Notes: generated by a model not told the origin, from the letters alone. 64,000 nt of DNA from Chara braunii (GCA_003427395.1 BFEA01000946.1:57842-121841), one strand, 5' to 3'. Counted from the first letter of the stretch, positions 1-11,318 are shown. Translations and numbers: made by a program.

Positions 1-190
1 AGTTTAAAAAAAAGAAAAAAAAAAAAACTTGGAACGAGCAAGGCTTATGCATGAAAGAAAGGGAAAGTGCCCACGAAGGCAATTGATTCTCCAACCTTCG
101 TATTTCAAGATCCTATTATGTTTGGAATAGTAAGAATGAAGGATGTTTTTGCATGTAAGAGGGTAAAGGCATGAATGCTCCAGTTAGTTC

Positions 191-328
191 TGATTCTTCG
201 TACTTAGTCATTTTAACGCTTCTATTGTGTAAGAATCTGCTTTATATTCCCGCTCAGAAGGTAGATACGACTTGTCGGCCATCTTCATTTATTACTCATT
301 ATGGCTCTTTCAGTAAAAAAAAAAAAAA
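191..328 (+). repeat. A-tailed dispersed repeat, copy 1
   Basis: This stretch aligns by eye over about 140 bp with 1558-1697 in the same orientation, starting at a shared TGATTCTTCGTACTTAGTC and ending in both copies in a run of A. Two copies that both stop at an A-run suggest a short retroposed element, but I see no A or B box for RNA polymerase III and no convincing target-site duplication. A local segmental duplication is equally possible. Confidence 0.45.
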
Positions 329-1717
329 GAGGGGGGAAAGCAGAGGGGAATTGCGAAAAGGCAAATTGTTGCGTCTGAAAAAATTAACTGCTGGGTGGTC
401 CTGCGCTCTCGTTTCAAACCCTGTATGTGCATAGAGTGTGTCCCTGAAATTGTAAAACGCTACCTTCTCATCACTCACTATACCTAAGAACTTAAAAGCA
501 ACTACAGGAAGGCTTATGTATGTAAAATACAAGGAAATGGATAAATGTTCATGATTCTCCGACCTTCGTATTTTCAACAAATTATATTCGTGAAAACCTT
601 AACAAAACCGAAAAACCTAACATTTTTTATAGAATGAAAAAGTGAAAGTCAAACTTTTATTTTTGACACATAAAAGAGAGCGTTTGTAACTGTTTCCTGG
701 AAAAGGAGGCAAAAAAACAGGCAGAAAGTCCAGCGGTTCTCAAAATGTGCAAGAAACGTTTTTCCACCAAAGAGCATGTTATAGGACTATAAGTTGTTTT
801 TAGTAGATTGGAAAAAAACATAGCTCAAACAAGACAATCTTAAAGGTCTGCAAGGAGAACTCGAATGATGTTAAAAAAAACAGTTTCAGTGAATACTCAT
901 TTATAGAACTATAAGTTGTTTTCGGGAGTTTGATAAAAACCAGATTCTGGGAAATCGAGTTTATAGAACTATAAATTAATACAACTTCATTTTCAAGTTA
1001 ATTGTAAAACCCTTGTCAAAAAAGATATGTTATGTGAAATAAGAATTCAAACAACTTTTGCGTGGGAGACATCTTCAAATTCTTACCCAACCATAATTTA
1101 AAATTAATAAATAAAAAATTATTTAATAAAAATACTAAAAAATAATATATTTGTCCATGTATGAGATAACATATCCAAGCAAATGTATTCATGAACAGGA
1201 AAGCATGTGTGCGTGTTGAGGAGACCCCAAAATAGGTTTGTCGTGCTACATACCTTATAAAACTATAAATATGATTTTTTCAGATAAACAAAAAATTGGG
1301 ATAATTCGGTGCCTGAACAAACGGTGCTTTGCAAGGTAGTGATTTTTTGTAAAAAACCTTGCTTCTCTCCTCATCACTTCCAGTGGTTCTGAAAAAGTAT
1401 TTTTTCTATTCTTTTTTTGTAGTTAATTTACTTCACATAAAATTTTGTTCGTGTAGGAGGCCTGAAAAATGTACTATCAGAAATTTTGTTTGGAAAGGAA
1501 AAGCGGAGGATCCTTATGCATGAAAAATCAAACGTAGCAATGCTCGTATTAGCAATCTGATTCTTCGTACTTAGTCTTTTAAACGCTCCTATTGCATAAG
1601 AGTTTGCTTCAACTTCCTGTTCGGAAAGTAGATACGGCTAATCGGCCACCTTCATTAGTCACTCATTTAAACGCTTTCGGTATTGAAAAAAAAAAAACCA
1701 AAAAAAAAAAGGGACAA

Positions 1718-1755
<38 letters not shown>

Positions 1756-2202
1756 AAAAAAAGGTGCAATTCATTTAAACGAAGTGAAGATTAGGAATGG
1801 AAATGATGTCAATCTCATCGTTGATCTAAGCACCTTATCTTCGCATCTCCTCTGTGTTTTTTGTTTGGATTTCAGTGCTCCCAATTAAGTGTAAGTCTGC
1901 ATGTAAATTTAGATGTGACAAATCGACCTTTTCATGCTTTTAAGTATTAAAATAAGATTAAAATAATAATAATAATAATAAATAAATAGGGCGAGATGAT
2001 TCTTACACAAGGAAGGAGAAAGTTTACCATCATGAGAAATGCGGAGGTCATTACTTCTTCATCATCATATTTCCCTGAAATTCTTGATCATCTTTTCATC
2101 AAAGCAGCTCTCGGTAATCGACTTTCTCATTTGACTCTGATGATTTGAGGTCTTCAATTATTTATCTCATCCCTCCTTTATAAAGCACATGTGACCAGTC
2201 GT
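329..2202. other. AT-rich non-coding region
   Basis: I see no gene here apart from the A-tailed repeat copy at 1558-1697. A short motif of the type TATAGAACTATAA recurs near 781, 900, 961 and 1255, partly followed by GTTGTTTT. A TAA-type microsatellite lies at 1962-1986. The open frames in this stretch are short and low in complexity. Confidence 0.5.
1558..1697 (+). repeat. A-tailed dispersed repeat, copy 2
   Basis: This is the second copy of the repeat at 191-328, roughly 75% alike by eye and also ending in A. It is followed by further A/G-rich low-complexity sequence up to about 1765, where long A-runs probably grew by slippage. Confidence 0.45.
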
Positions 2203-2535
2203 TTTTTTTTTTTTAATAATAATAATAATAAAAATAATAATAATATATATATTTATATAAAGACTAGCTAAGCGCCCACAGTGCGGGCGGTACGGGCTAT
2301 GCCCGCAAAAATAAGAAATGTTGTAGGGAACCTGACACAGACCACTTGCATTAACTCAAACAGACATTAAAAAAAAAAAATTGAATCACGTGGTAATAAA
2401 GAATAGCCCAAAATTGACTACGAAATCTAAGTTTAACTTACTATTACTATTATTTTTTTTAATTTAAATTTCACGAAGGATTTCGATGTAACCCTATGAT
2501 AAAAGTTGTTCAGTTTATTTTTCTGCATAACATTG

Positions 2536-2576
<41 letters not shown>

Positions 2577-2728
2577 GGGATTTTTCCTGCTCCTTCCACG
2601 GGCTGGCCACCCAGGAACCGGGCCGCCCGGCTGGTAGGCTAGAAAATCATTAAATAAAAAGTAGGAGGAAGAGCGAGGAGAGATAAAGAGAAACAAAGAG
2701 AGATAGAAAAAAAGAAAAATATAAAGAC

Positions 2729-2790
<62 letters not shown>

Positions 2791-2880
2791 CAACAAAAAA
2801 ACAAAGAATAAAGAAAGACCAACACCTTCATACAAAGAGAAAAAGTCAAAATTATTTTCTTCTCTCTCTCTCTCTCTCTT
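2203..2880. repeat. Cluster of simple repeats (TAA, T-run, GA, CT)
   Basis: In order there are a T-run merging into TAA/TA repeats (2203-2270), a T-run of about 36 bases (2538-2573), a GA microsatellite (about 2731-2780) and a CT run (2861-2879). Long open frames across them are translation artefacts of dinucleotide repeats. Confidence 0.85.
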
Positions 2881-3637
2881 TCCCCCCCCCCATTTATTTA
2901 TCTCTCTCTTTTATCTCTCTTGTAAGGGCAATTACTTAACCGAAACTGAAGTTGATCCTAAAAGAATATGCTATTAAGGCAATGCCTGAACGACCGCCCA
3001 ATCAACATTTCTCTCTTCCTATCTCTATTTTAAGACCGATCAACTTCCTTCATGGGAACGATACTCTTGCAACACCTCACAAACAGAAACTTCTTGCAAC
3101 ACTTTGTGACGATACTCCTCAAAAGTTTCGAATCGACCGTGTCTTTGCCAATTGTAATCGAGATGAATTGCAGCATCAACACATCTCCAAGTGTTCATGC
3201 TCGTATTCTCCAAGTGTTCATGCTCGTATTCAAGTCGGCTGCTGCTTCCACAATATCCTGCACCCTGTGAGAACTATCAAGATAGGACAGGTGTGCAAGT
3301 GTTTTTTTGGGATCAAAGATTCAAGATAGTCATAAATGGTAATGTTAAAATTAGAAGAACTTGGTTGTTCCAATGGTCCTGTATGGACATGCAAATGGGC
3401 TCTTGATGGCGTAAGAGTGTGCACAACACAACTAACAGGAAACGGAGTAGCCATAGCGGCCGGCGAAGCAGAAACAACAACAAAAATAGTGACAATCAGC
3501 ATTGAGATATTGGAGGGTAGAGCATAATCCGCAAGACGTTGAAATTTTGGAGGAGATGCTGCTTAAACGGAGAGTCTAAGAAACGGAGCGGAATGAGGAG
3601 CGGAAGAAGCAACCACAGGAGGAATCGTTTTCAGAAG
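2881..3637. other. Non-coding flank of the Helitron
   Basis: Short open frames occur on both strands but none resembles a known family. A 22-bp tandem duplication sits near 3189-3234 (TCCAAGTGTTCATGCTCGTA repeated). The 3' end of the minus-strand Helitron should lie in or near here, but I could not recognise a CTRR end with a preceding hairpin. Confidence 0.35.
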
Positions 3638-4749
3638 TTATTGTATCCGTGCATATCTGTGAAAGGGTTGGGGAATGGTCCCTTCTGTTGGACAATGTGG
3701 CAAATCAAATGTCATCCTTGTAATCTTCTCATTAGAGAGACCAACATAATCATCGGTCAAAAGTGAATTCAACATGGAAGAAGCCTCCAAATCCGAAACA
3801 TTCAACGGGTCTGAAGGAAGAGGGGATTTTCGTTCCAACCGCATATCAGTGAGTTTGTTTTTTTTCCACTCGAGGAAGTTTTCCCGTATTCGTCTGTCTT
3901 TTACGACTGTGACACTTTTGACAAACATTTCAAAAAACACCTCAGTCAAGACATTTTGGATATCAACCTTCTTCATATCGTAAAACCATCTACCAACGTA
4001 AGCGCGCGGATTCGGAGTGCAGATTCTGCGTGCATTGTCATCATCCGACACAACAATAACCCCCAAATGATCTTGTGGTTACGATGTGGTGCAAACATCT
4101 TTTTTGTGTCCACTGCGTTGAGATTGCGAACACTAATCACGAGCACGTGCAAGTCCACCGACGCGTCGACACAACGGAAGAGATTCAAGTGCATCGGGAG
4201 GAAGCGCATTCAGCGCTCTTAGAACCCGAGTTCTCGTTTCAACAACAACAGGTTGTCGTTCTGCTTGATTATTAACGAATGTTGGCTCAAGCAATTCGGG
4301 TAAATCCAAAGGATTAGATTTTCTACCACGACTCTTTTTTCTTTTGAATGTAGAATCAACATACTCTTCTTTCGAATCACTTGTAGTGTCATCATCCTGG
4401 TCACCAGGAAATGTAAGGTTATTAGGCCGACCCGACAAACCTCTGCGCGAACCATCCCCATCAGCACGACAACCGTCACCACCCTCCTTCACAAACATAT
4501 TCTCAGCATCCTCAAGGGTATTCCCTCCTGAACATCGATGTTCAATTTCACCACGAGGAGCACGGTCGCCTCGAGCATGTTAACTTCCAAAATCCACCGA
4601 CCTCTCATCATTTTCACTCTTTTCCGACCTCTCCGAATTTTCGGCTCCAACTTTCGATGTAACATTCGTATCACACTGAGTGGTATTGCTGGTTCTTAGT
4701 GCTTTCCTCTTAGTACGAGTGTCGTACTTATGCGGCACTCGGGAGTCGC
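3638..4749 (-). pseudogene. Extra C-terminal exon(s) after the Helitron helicase
   Basis: Downstream of the putative intron the minus strand carries protein-like text in shifting frames. First comes a basic/hydrophilic part (VPHKYDTRTKRKALR, then SERSEKSENDERSVDFGS and a TAA), next an acidic part with DQDDDTTSDSKEEYVD and a KRKKSRGRK basic cluster that could serve as a nuclear signal, then a region with PDALESLP. The final 142-residue frame (3638-4066) includes GVIVVSDDDNARRI and AYVGRWFYDMKKVDI. I do not recognise a domain. Plant and algal Helitrons often carry extra or captured genes; this may be such a tail or an unrelated neighbour. At least two frameshifts separate the pieces. Confidence 0.4.
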
Positions 4750-4823
4750 CTGCAAAGAAAGAATATGAAAGAATTATTTGGAATACGAAAGCTCGACGAA
4801 AAGAAGAAAAAAAAAAGACTCAC
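4750..4823 (-). other. Probable 74-bp intron in the Helitron gene
   Basis: On the minus strand the helicase end is followed by GTGAGT (5' site at 4823), a T-rich stretch and TTTCTTTGCAG (3' site at 4750). Both ends match the eukaryotic consensus closely, and open coding text continues on the far side. The call rests on splice signals only. Confidence 0.65.
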
Positions 4824-5849
4824 CGTAAAAGTTCATGATATACAATATTCTTCGTAAAAAAATTCTTATCAGGCAATGCAACACGGATGTTGTTGGAATG
4901 ACCAACACGCGACAAAGCAATGTGTTTGCGTAGCCAAACCCTCTTGCGCAAAAACCGGTTTGCATAGCCAAACCTTGGCACGCGATACCGTTTGTCCTTG
5001 CAACTTGTTAATCGTTACAACAAAAGTAAGACGGACTGAAAATTGCCTCCTAAACCATTTGAGCCCCGTGGTCTCACCATCGCTTGTCAAATCAATCTTG
5101 GGGATCAGTGTTGTCTTACCAACGTGCATTATTGTCACTTCCAACAAATCATCATTAACGATCTTCTTCAGAATCAGCCTTGTATCGTTGCAAAGTCCTT
5201 GCTTCGGTGACAAATTTCGCAAAATTATCACAGGTGCACCAATTTTTAAACGCAACTTGTGAGGTGGAAGGCCAAATTCAACGAGAGAGTTCAAAAACTC
5301 GCGCTCAATACTGAGTCCGATATCATCCGAATCAGACTGAAATGGTCACGCACCTCCCCAGGAAAGTCATCAAGACCACTGTTGTTAACAGAAGCGACAT
5401 CGTCATTTGTAGGGCATAGAATTAATCGAGGCAAGAAATAATCGGCATCCCCCACATGGTTGGACACATCATCAAACGTCCATGAAATCAACTCTTCAAT
5501 CGGTTTATCTATACAAATCTCATGTGGCAATCTGACCGCAACAGGTTCATTAGGAACAACACGAGGATGGTCACCATTATTAATGCGCATCAAAAAGTGG
5601 TCATACATTTGTGCCATTTCATCATTTCCCAAACTTAAGATTCACATATTTTCGATGAGTTGATGAACCTCAAAAAGTTTCTACAAAGGAGACATTTCCA
5701 TGGACGCATCAATTTGTTGCGCTCGCAATTCGTGTTTCACAACCGGCAAAACCTGTATAAAATCCCCAACAAGAAGTAGCACTTTCCCACCAAATGACTC
5801 GTCACTGTTACTGAGGTCCCGAAGTGTAATTATATCAAGAGCTTCCAAG
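4824..5849 (-). pseudogene. Helitron RepHel: PIF1 helicase, C-terminal half
   Basis: After the MITE the helicase continues with LLLVGDFIQVLPVV (motif III), then a linker and GLPPHKLRLKIGAPVIILRN, GLCNDTRL and RRQFSVRLTF..TINKLQGQT, the helicase motifs V and VI of PIF1-type Helitron helicases. The end is frameshifted: another frame gives HIALSRVGHSNNIRVALPDK and then NIVYHELL, matching the final ALSRV...NVVYKEV block. Coding sequence runs up to a 5' splice site at 4823. The MITE removed, the frame across 5849/6146 would be continuous. Confidence 0.85.
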
Positions 5850-6145
5850 CTGTGTATACCCCCGTACGAATACGGGTCGTCCGTACGGCCATACGGCCGT
5901 ACGTATGAGCTCATGTGGTCGTATGGGCCGTACGTACGAAAAAAAAGCAAAAAAAAAAAAAAAAAAAAACTTTGAAAAAAAAAAAAATTATGCAGAAAAA
6001 CAAACAAAAATATTTTTGCCTCAATGTCATATTGAAATTCATTACCAAATTGGATTTATTTATTTTTTTCGTACAGGGCTGTACGTACGGCCGTACGTAC
6101 GACCGTACGATAACCCCCCTGTAGGTCGTACGGAGTGTTACACAG
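5850..6145. mobile_element. 296-bp MITE inserted in the Helitron helicase
   Basis: The insert begins CTGTGTATACCCCCGTACGA and ends in the near-complement of CTGTGTAACACTCCGTACGA, giving terminal inverted repeats of about 20 bp with 16 matches. It is flanked by CTTCCAAG direct repeats (5842-5849 and 6146-6153), an 8-bp duplication typical of hAT elements, although 9-10 bp can also be argued because the next bases match. Inside, both ends are packed with CGTACG/GGCCGTAC steps around a central A-rich core. No coding capacity is seen, so it must have been moved by a transposase elsewhere. Confidence 0.85.
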
Positions 6146-7064
6146 CTTCCAAGTCGAACTTGTTACTCATAGGAGCCTCATCCCAAACAATCAAGTCGGC
6201 ACGGCGGATAAGCTCCGCAAGATCACTTTGTTTTGGAATCACAGGTGCGAAAAATTGTGAGTGAAACGTTCGACCCCCCGTCAAAAGAGTAGCCGCTATC
6301 CCACTGTACGTGACGACCAATGCAATGGCGAAACGCGACCTTATGCCCGCTTAAATCGTTTTAATGCAAAAACTTTTTCCTGTTCCAGCCAGTGCATCCA
6401 CAAAAGCACGCAACGGTTTTTTCATTTGTACAGTCCGAACGACTCTTTCCACCAACACTCGTTCACGTGGACGAAGATGTCAAAAATTAGACTCGTATCT
6501 GCGTTGCATTTGAATCGGATCATATAACAACTCGTCGTTTAAAATCGAGGATACCGTTCTATTTTCGTAATGTCGGGTTATATTCTCAGCAATTGTTTAC
6601 CCATCGGGTGTCGAATAATAAAGGCAGAACTGACGGATGTTTTGTTCAGACTCTTGCAAAATACGATCAAGGTGGAATAACATTAACAATTTTAAAATGT
6701 TCGGGGAAACAATTTCATTGCCGTTGCAATACTGAAAATCGTGACACATCTTATCCCAATGTCGTTTGACGAAACGGACCGGATCGCTCACTGGACCAAA
6801 CGCGAGAACCATAACGAATATTTTACGAACTTTTACAGCCATGTAATGCGTTGAGGCTGTGTCGATGCATTGATCGTATGCATCGAAGACACATGTATTG
6901 GAACTCGTATTCGACTCCATCCACCGTACGAATTTCGGCAAAAAGACCGTATGAGAATGTACATGGTTTACCAACATGCGCAGATAGAATCGTTCACCTT
7001 CCATGATCCTCACATGATGTAACCGAGATATCTTTTCAAAGGGACGACCGTGGAGATCACCCAT
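6146..7064 (-). pseudogene. Helitron RepHel: PIF1 helicase, N-terminal half
   Basis: The segment opens with GERFYLRMLVNHV, the standard Helitron link between Rep and helicase, and continues to the Walker A motif DALAGTGKSF (about 6372-6400), SGIAATLLTGGRTFHS, and the Walker B/DEAD-like WDEAP box (about 6171-6194). A TAA lies between Walker A and the SGIA block. The coding text stops at the 8-bp target-site duplication of the MITE (6146-6153) and resumes in the same frame beyond it at 5849. The ATPase motifs are intact in themselves. Confidence 0.85.
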
Positions 7065-8158
7065 TCTACGGTTGCACTTCTTGTGTTTGTTATCTCACAC
7101 ATGAGTATTAGCGATCTCTGCTTATAGAGGAAGCTCCTTTTTAGAAACATGTGCATTTAAGTGTTGTGTTCTATCCGCGCCGTCAATTTCATTCTTGGGG
7201 ACTCTTGCGTAATGCTAAGTCTCAGGTTCGAATTGCACTTTTTGCATGTTTTCGAGATGCAAGGGCAATATTTCGACCATGGGTCATTGTTCCGCAACGT
7301 CGAACTCAAATACACGCCAACATGCTTCACATGCACATACAACACGCAGATCTTGATACAATCTCACCTCGTTGATAAGCGCATTATTATCTTGCTCGCA
7401 AACCATAGCACGATCTCACCCTTTGTACACGTACTTATACACGTACTTGTACGCCTTGATGTTAGCACAATATTATACATTTAAGTGGCAATTAAACCTC
7501 ATTAGCAAGTACGGGTTATATGGGATTACACGCCGATGCTCGTAAACAACTCCATTTTGAACAATCGTAAAATCACCGTCACTTGGTTTCCTTCTCCTAT
7601 ACGAAGGGTACGTTTGTTCGTCTTTGAATATTGTTGTTGAAATGAAGTCTTTCGGAAACCCTTTTGTGCATTCTCCGTCCTCCGTACAGGAAGCGTCGCG
7701 TTTCTCTGCACCTCAAATCTCGTGCAACATGAACTTGGCACCCTTTCTCTCAATTCCCCTTCCGGAGGAATCTCGGCACACACCACATTATCAAGAGCAT
7801 CTGTATCCCGAATTTTATCATCCAGATGCAGGATAACCAATTTCTGTGCGTGTGGTAGACCCCTTTTTTAAAACTCCACCACATACAACATTTCACTCAC
7901 TCTACCAAAGATCTGTTTGTTATTTATCTCATCAATCAGCTGTGCAAGATAACCTTTGAATACTTGCGGCAAAAGATCCGGCTTGTCGTTAGGACATTGA
8001 CCTGACAACATGGCTTGTTTGATCTCCGACCAGTTAGTGTTGCACGTCATAGTGATGAAAATATCCAGTTTTCCGAATCGCCTCACAATTGTTATTCTGC
8101 CGTGATATCTTTCATTGATATATCGAGGCCCCGCAATGAGTATCGACGGTAAATCCAC
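7065..8158 (-). pseudogene. Helitron RepHel: Rep (rolling-circle) core
   Basis: The core starts with LPSILIAGPRYINERY and FITMTCN, which match LPSSf.G.pRYm and FiTfTcNP of Helitron Rep. It then passes KIRDTDALDNVVCAEIP, a C...C-KGFPK block, YRRRKPSDGD and VIPYNPYLLMRFNCHLNV, the region holding the conserved HINVE motif. Here the final Glu is replaced by a TAA, and a TGA follows in the KYVYKG block. The segment carrying the catalytic tyrosines (RLYQDLR..Y, then EACWRVFEF) is present but frameshifted. The Rep core cuts and joins single-stranded DNA ends. With the HINVE Glu lost and the frame broken, this copy cannot be active. Confidence 0.85.
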
Positions 8159-8162
8159 TTTT

Positions 8163-8705
8163 GTCCCAACACCATCACCACATTGATTTTGTTGCAGGGC
8201 GTCTCATAAATCCTGATAATACTCCAAGCGCAATTCTTTCTGGTCGAATCTTACCCATTTTAAGCGGAGAAATTCAACTTTAGCGTACGCCATGCAACAA
8301 AACTCGTGGAAGAGACGTGCTGCATAAAGAAGGCAAGGCCTTTCACCATCNCGCTCGTGAAGGTGAAATGCATAGTACTCCTTGNCACTAAGTCATGGCG
8401 GCCATCCATCTTCCGAGACACGTCGGACAGACCAACTATCATTTCCCTCCGGGAAAAGTAAAACAAACCTGAAGCAGTCGTGCGCTCTAGAACATTCTGG
8501 AACCACAACCATTTGCCGCTCGCCCGGAAGAGGAGCACGCAAACCTGAGTTCATCGACCATCAGAACACACCCCTCATATAAACCCAAAGGACAATTATA
8601 NCGCCTTGCATGTTCTTGATCAGGCATGNCATCAGGAGATATGACCAACTTCCTCCCGTTNAACGCTTCCGGCNGAAGGTGAACAATCGTCATAAAGTCC
8701 TTCAC
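8163..8705 (-). pseudogene. Helitron RepHel: Helitron-like N domain, frameshifted
   Basis: Pieces of the Helitron-like N domain appear in all three minus frames, showing at least two frameshifts. One frame has a RYNCPLG block (expected RYN.P...EVA), another has FVLLFPEGNDSW (the usual Y.LLFP.G..GW), and a third has the block ending in RLFHEFCCMAYAKVE (expected RLFqqy.vDayaqiE). An in-frame TGA follows in EYYQDL*DAL. Several single Ns lie here (8351, 8386, 8601, 8629, 8661, 8674, 8708), so some breaks may be sequencing faults. The domain leads straight into the Rep core. Confidence 0.75.
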
Positions 8706-8720
8706 GTANTTGTTACATCG

Positions 8721-9290
8721 TTATAGCGATTTGTGAAATCTTCTTAATATGCATTTCGCTCGATCAAGTTCGGCGTCGGGTGTACGTGCAGGTAAGTTAA
8801 GGAAATCTACCCTTTGATAAATCACGTCGTCCAGACGTTGAGGATCGTGCAAGTATAGTTGCGAAAACTGACGACGTTCCCCTTCCTCCACAGCCAATGT
8901 ACCGACACGATGAAAAATTGAACCTTGAGCTCTAAGTTGGCCCTAAAATCCTTGAACACCATCGCTTGGTTGCTTCAACCGCGAGGATGCGACGGATAAA
9001 CTATTATTAATTACCTTCGCAGTGTTCCGAAGGAATCGACCGTCGAAAGTTTGAGACGTCCAAAGGGAAAGAATCTCATGCTCAGGGGAGCCTTCGCGAA
9101 ACAATTTCCATAAAGGACAATGCTTTGTACATTTTCGGCAACACATCTTTGTCCATTTTCTTTCGTGATGCCACAATTTAGCACCAGAATGCTTACACGG
9201 ATCTCGACTGCCAATACCGAACGGTTCAACAGTGCAAGCATTCCCAAGAATCGCCATGGTGTTTTCAACCGCCGCATAGGTTGTTGTCAC
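8721..9290 (-). pseudogene. Helitron RepHel: zinc-finger-like N-terminal region
   Basis: The frame carries the cysteine-rich block CKHSGAKLW...CCRKC, which resembles the conserved C-x2-C-G-A-x-LW...CC motif near the start of Helitron replicases (one Cys is replaced by Ser here). It continues through a region matching the usual FR..YNN.LSVAS block. A TAG at 8943-8945 interrupts the frame; beyond it the text stays in frame and reads FHRVGTLAVEEGE and FSQLYLHDP, which matches the Helitron block around YH.iGsL.P..G..p.FaQLYi. The frame ends at a TAA (8721-8723). This part precedes the Helitron-like N domain. Confidence 0.75.
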
Positions 9291-9296
9291 GGGTGC

Positions 9297-9563
9297 TTAT
9301 GAGAGTATATTAAGATAAGGAGCCGGAACATCATGAGAATCGTTCATTTCTTCGTCACGACTATTCGGCTCACTGTCTTCCCGATTATTCATTGAATCTT
9401 GATTTCTCACGGATGGATTCTGCGGTTGTCTCGCTCGCGATGACAGACTCCGAGAGTGCTTCGCTCGAGAAGATTGACTCCGCGATTGTCTCGCAGGAGA
9501 AGATGCACTCCTAGATTGCGCAGAGGCGCTCGCTCGAATCTCCTGAACAACATAAAATTTCAT
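9297..9563 (-). pseudogene. Helitron RepHel: RS-rich N-terminal segment
   Basis: The 88-residue frame is rich in Ser, Arg and Gln with repeated SRS/SRA steps, followed by an acidic stretch (residues about 60-80). It ends at a TAA (9297-9299), and the same frame continues directly into the zinc-finger-like segment at 9290. I therefore treat it as the N-terminus of one protein broken by a nonsense mutation. RS-rich tails are usually disordered and may carry nuclear or RNA-binding signals, but no function can be read from composition. A separate small ORF ending at the TAA is possible. Confidence 0.45.
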
Positions 9564-9850
9564 AGTTGGTATCTTCAGTTGAATGAAAGTCTAACTCTAA
9601 AATTTTTCATCTAAATCACTACATTTCCGTCTAAATCTATGTATTTCAGTCCCACTATCACTGTTTTTCTGAACGTTAGACTGGAAAAAACTAGTTAGAC
9701 AGAAAGTAGGGGATGAATTTTGAAACATCCAAATTGGACTGAAAAGACTGGATGGATTGAAATATTGAATTAGGACGAAAACTTAAACTTAATTTGGACG
9801 AGAATTGCACTGTTAATACTTTATTTGGATTAACATTTCACAAAAAGTAC

Positions 9851-10060
9851 TACATTTGAACTGAAATGTAACTAAAATTAATTGTTGTACACTGAAATTC
9901 CTATGAAATGTTTTCATATAGACAGAGAGGTAAACTGAAAAAGTTCAATATGGACTACATTTAAACTGAAATTTGACTAAAATGAATTAATTTAAAGTAA
10001 AGTTCCTATGATTTTTTTTCATATAGACGAAGAGTTAAACTAAGAAACTTTTGTGCGGAC
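9851..10060 (+). repeat. 105-bp tandem duplication
   Basis: Two consecutive units, 9851-9955 and 9956-10060, share the layout TACATTT.AACTGAAAT, then CCTATGA, CATATAGAC, TTAAACT or GTAAACT and a final GGAC. They differ at scattered positions, so the duplication is not recent. No coding meaning is seen. Confidence 0.6.
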
Positions 10061-10873
10061 AGATAATTTACCAAAAAAAACATCAATTTAGATCAATATT
10101 CAAATTGAAAATAAAAAATGTGGAGTGAAATTCTAATTTATATTCCACTAAAAATATTATATTAAATTTATTTAAAATTGCATTGAAACATTCACATATG
10201 GATACAAATTTAAGCTGAATTTTTGTACATTTGCTATTACAGAGGTGCCCCTTCACCCCCCCCCATGAGTAAACACGCACATGCATTCAAGCACATAGAT
10301 TCACAAACACAAAGTATGTTGGTCTCTCTGTTTGATTATCAGACACTTTACCAATCAAACTTTTTGCTTGAGTGTTAGACAAAGATGAAGAGAGTACCAT
10401 AAACGAATAAACTAACCTGACAGAAAAACAGATAGACAAATGGATAAACATGAAGACTCGTAGACAAACAAGGAGAGAGACAAACATACATATAGACATT
10501 CACACAGATAGAGACACTAACTGGCAGACAAATGTCAGACTTATATCGGATCCACGTGACAGAGTGACAGACAAACAATTTGATAGATCAATAGAATGAA
10601 AAACAGACTGATCATATAGTCAGACATGTAAGCCTGGGATGACAGAATGAGATAAACAAACAAACAAACTAACTTACATATAGTCAAACAACCGGACAAA
10701 AAAGCAAACAAAGTGATCGACAAACAAATAGACATACAAATATACAGACACATGACTTGATAGAGTTACTAAGTAAGAGACATACTGATAAACAAACAAA
10801 CACATAAGCAACTGAGATAAACAAAGCAGATGATGTTGCCCACGAACAGACTATAACAGATAGCGACAGAATG

Positions 10874-10980
10874 CTGCTAGAGGAATCACTCATATGATTC
10901 CCTCTAGCAGATTAGTGCTGGTACTGGAGGAGGAGTGATAAGGTTCAACTAGAGGAAGATGCTTATATCATCCCCTCTAG
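10874..10980. repeat. Pair of related stem-loops
   Basis: The first (10874-10910) has arms CTGCTAGAGGAATCA and TGATTCCCTCTAGCAG, about 15 paired bases with one bulge around a CTCATA loop. The second (10949-10980) starts CTAGAGGAAGATG and ends CATCCCCTCTAG, with a shorter, less perfect stem. Their shared CTAGAGG ends suggest two copies of one small fold-back element. Confidence 0.55.
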
Positions 10981-11082
10981 CACACCGACGCTAGACTTTT
11001 TTCCTTCAAAAAAAAAAAAACTTCGATATCATTTTATAAAATATCTTATAATTTACAATATTGGACTGTAGATTATACGAGT

Positions 11083-11106
11083 GTGTGTGTGTGTGAGAGA
11101 GAGAGA

Positions 11107-11172
<66 letters not shown>

Positions 11173-11318
11173 AAGAAAGAGAGTCATACATAGAAACAGA
11201 GACAAAGATAGACAAAGGGAAAAAGTATGATAAAAAGAAACATAAAAAATGAGAAAAAAAAAAGACCGAGAGATAGAGACACGAACAAGTGTAGAGCAAG
11301 ACCAGTGTGTGACCTTGA

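Larger units (their letters stand above)
3638..9563 (-). mobile_element. Decayed autonomous Helitron (RepHel transposon)
   Basis: Reading the minus strand from high to low coordinates gives the canonical Helitron order: N-terminal zinc-finger-like region, Helitron-like N domain, HUH-type Rep core, then a PIF1-family superfamily-1 helicase that ends in the typical ALSRV block. Such proteins nick and replicate the element by rolling circle in the nucleus. The frame is kept over long stretches but carries several stops (TAA, TAG, TGA) and frameshifts, so this copy is dead. An RS-rich segment precedes the zinc-finger region and an extra C-terminal exon follows the helicase behind a short intron. 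Limits given are those of recognisable coding sequence; the true 5' TC and 3' CTRR ends were not found. A separate MITE interrupts the helicase. Confidence 0.9.

Noticed and set aside
2433-2849. Ser/Leu/Phe-rich open frames of up to 138 codons on the minus strand
   Set aside because: They are translations of GA/CT microsatellites and a T-run.
3638-9563. Alternative genetic code with reassigned stops
   Set aside because: TAA, TAG and TGA all occur at positions where conserved residues differ (Glu, His/Asp and others), alongside frameshifts, so decay explains them.
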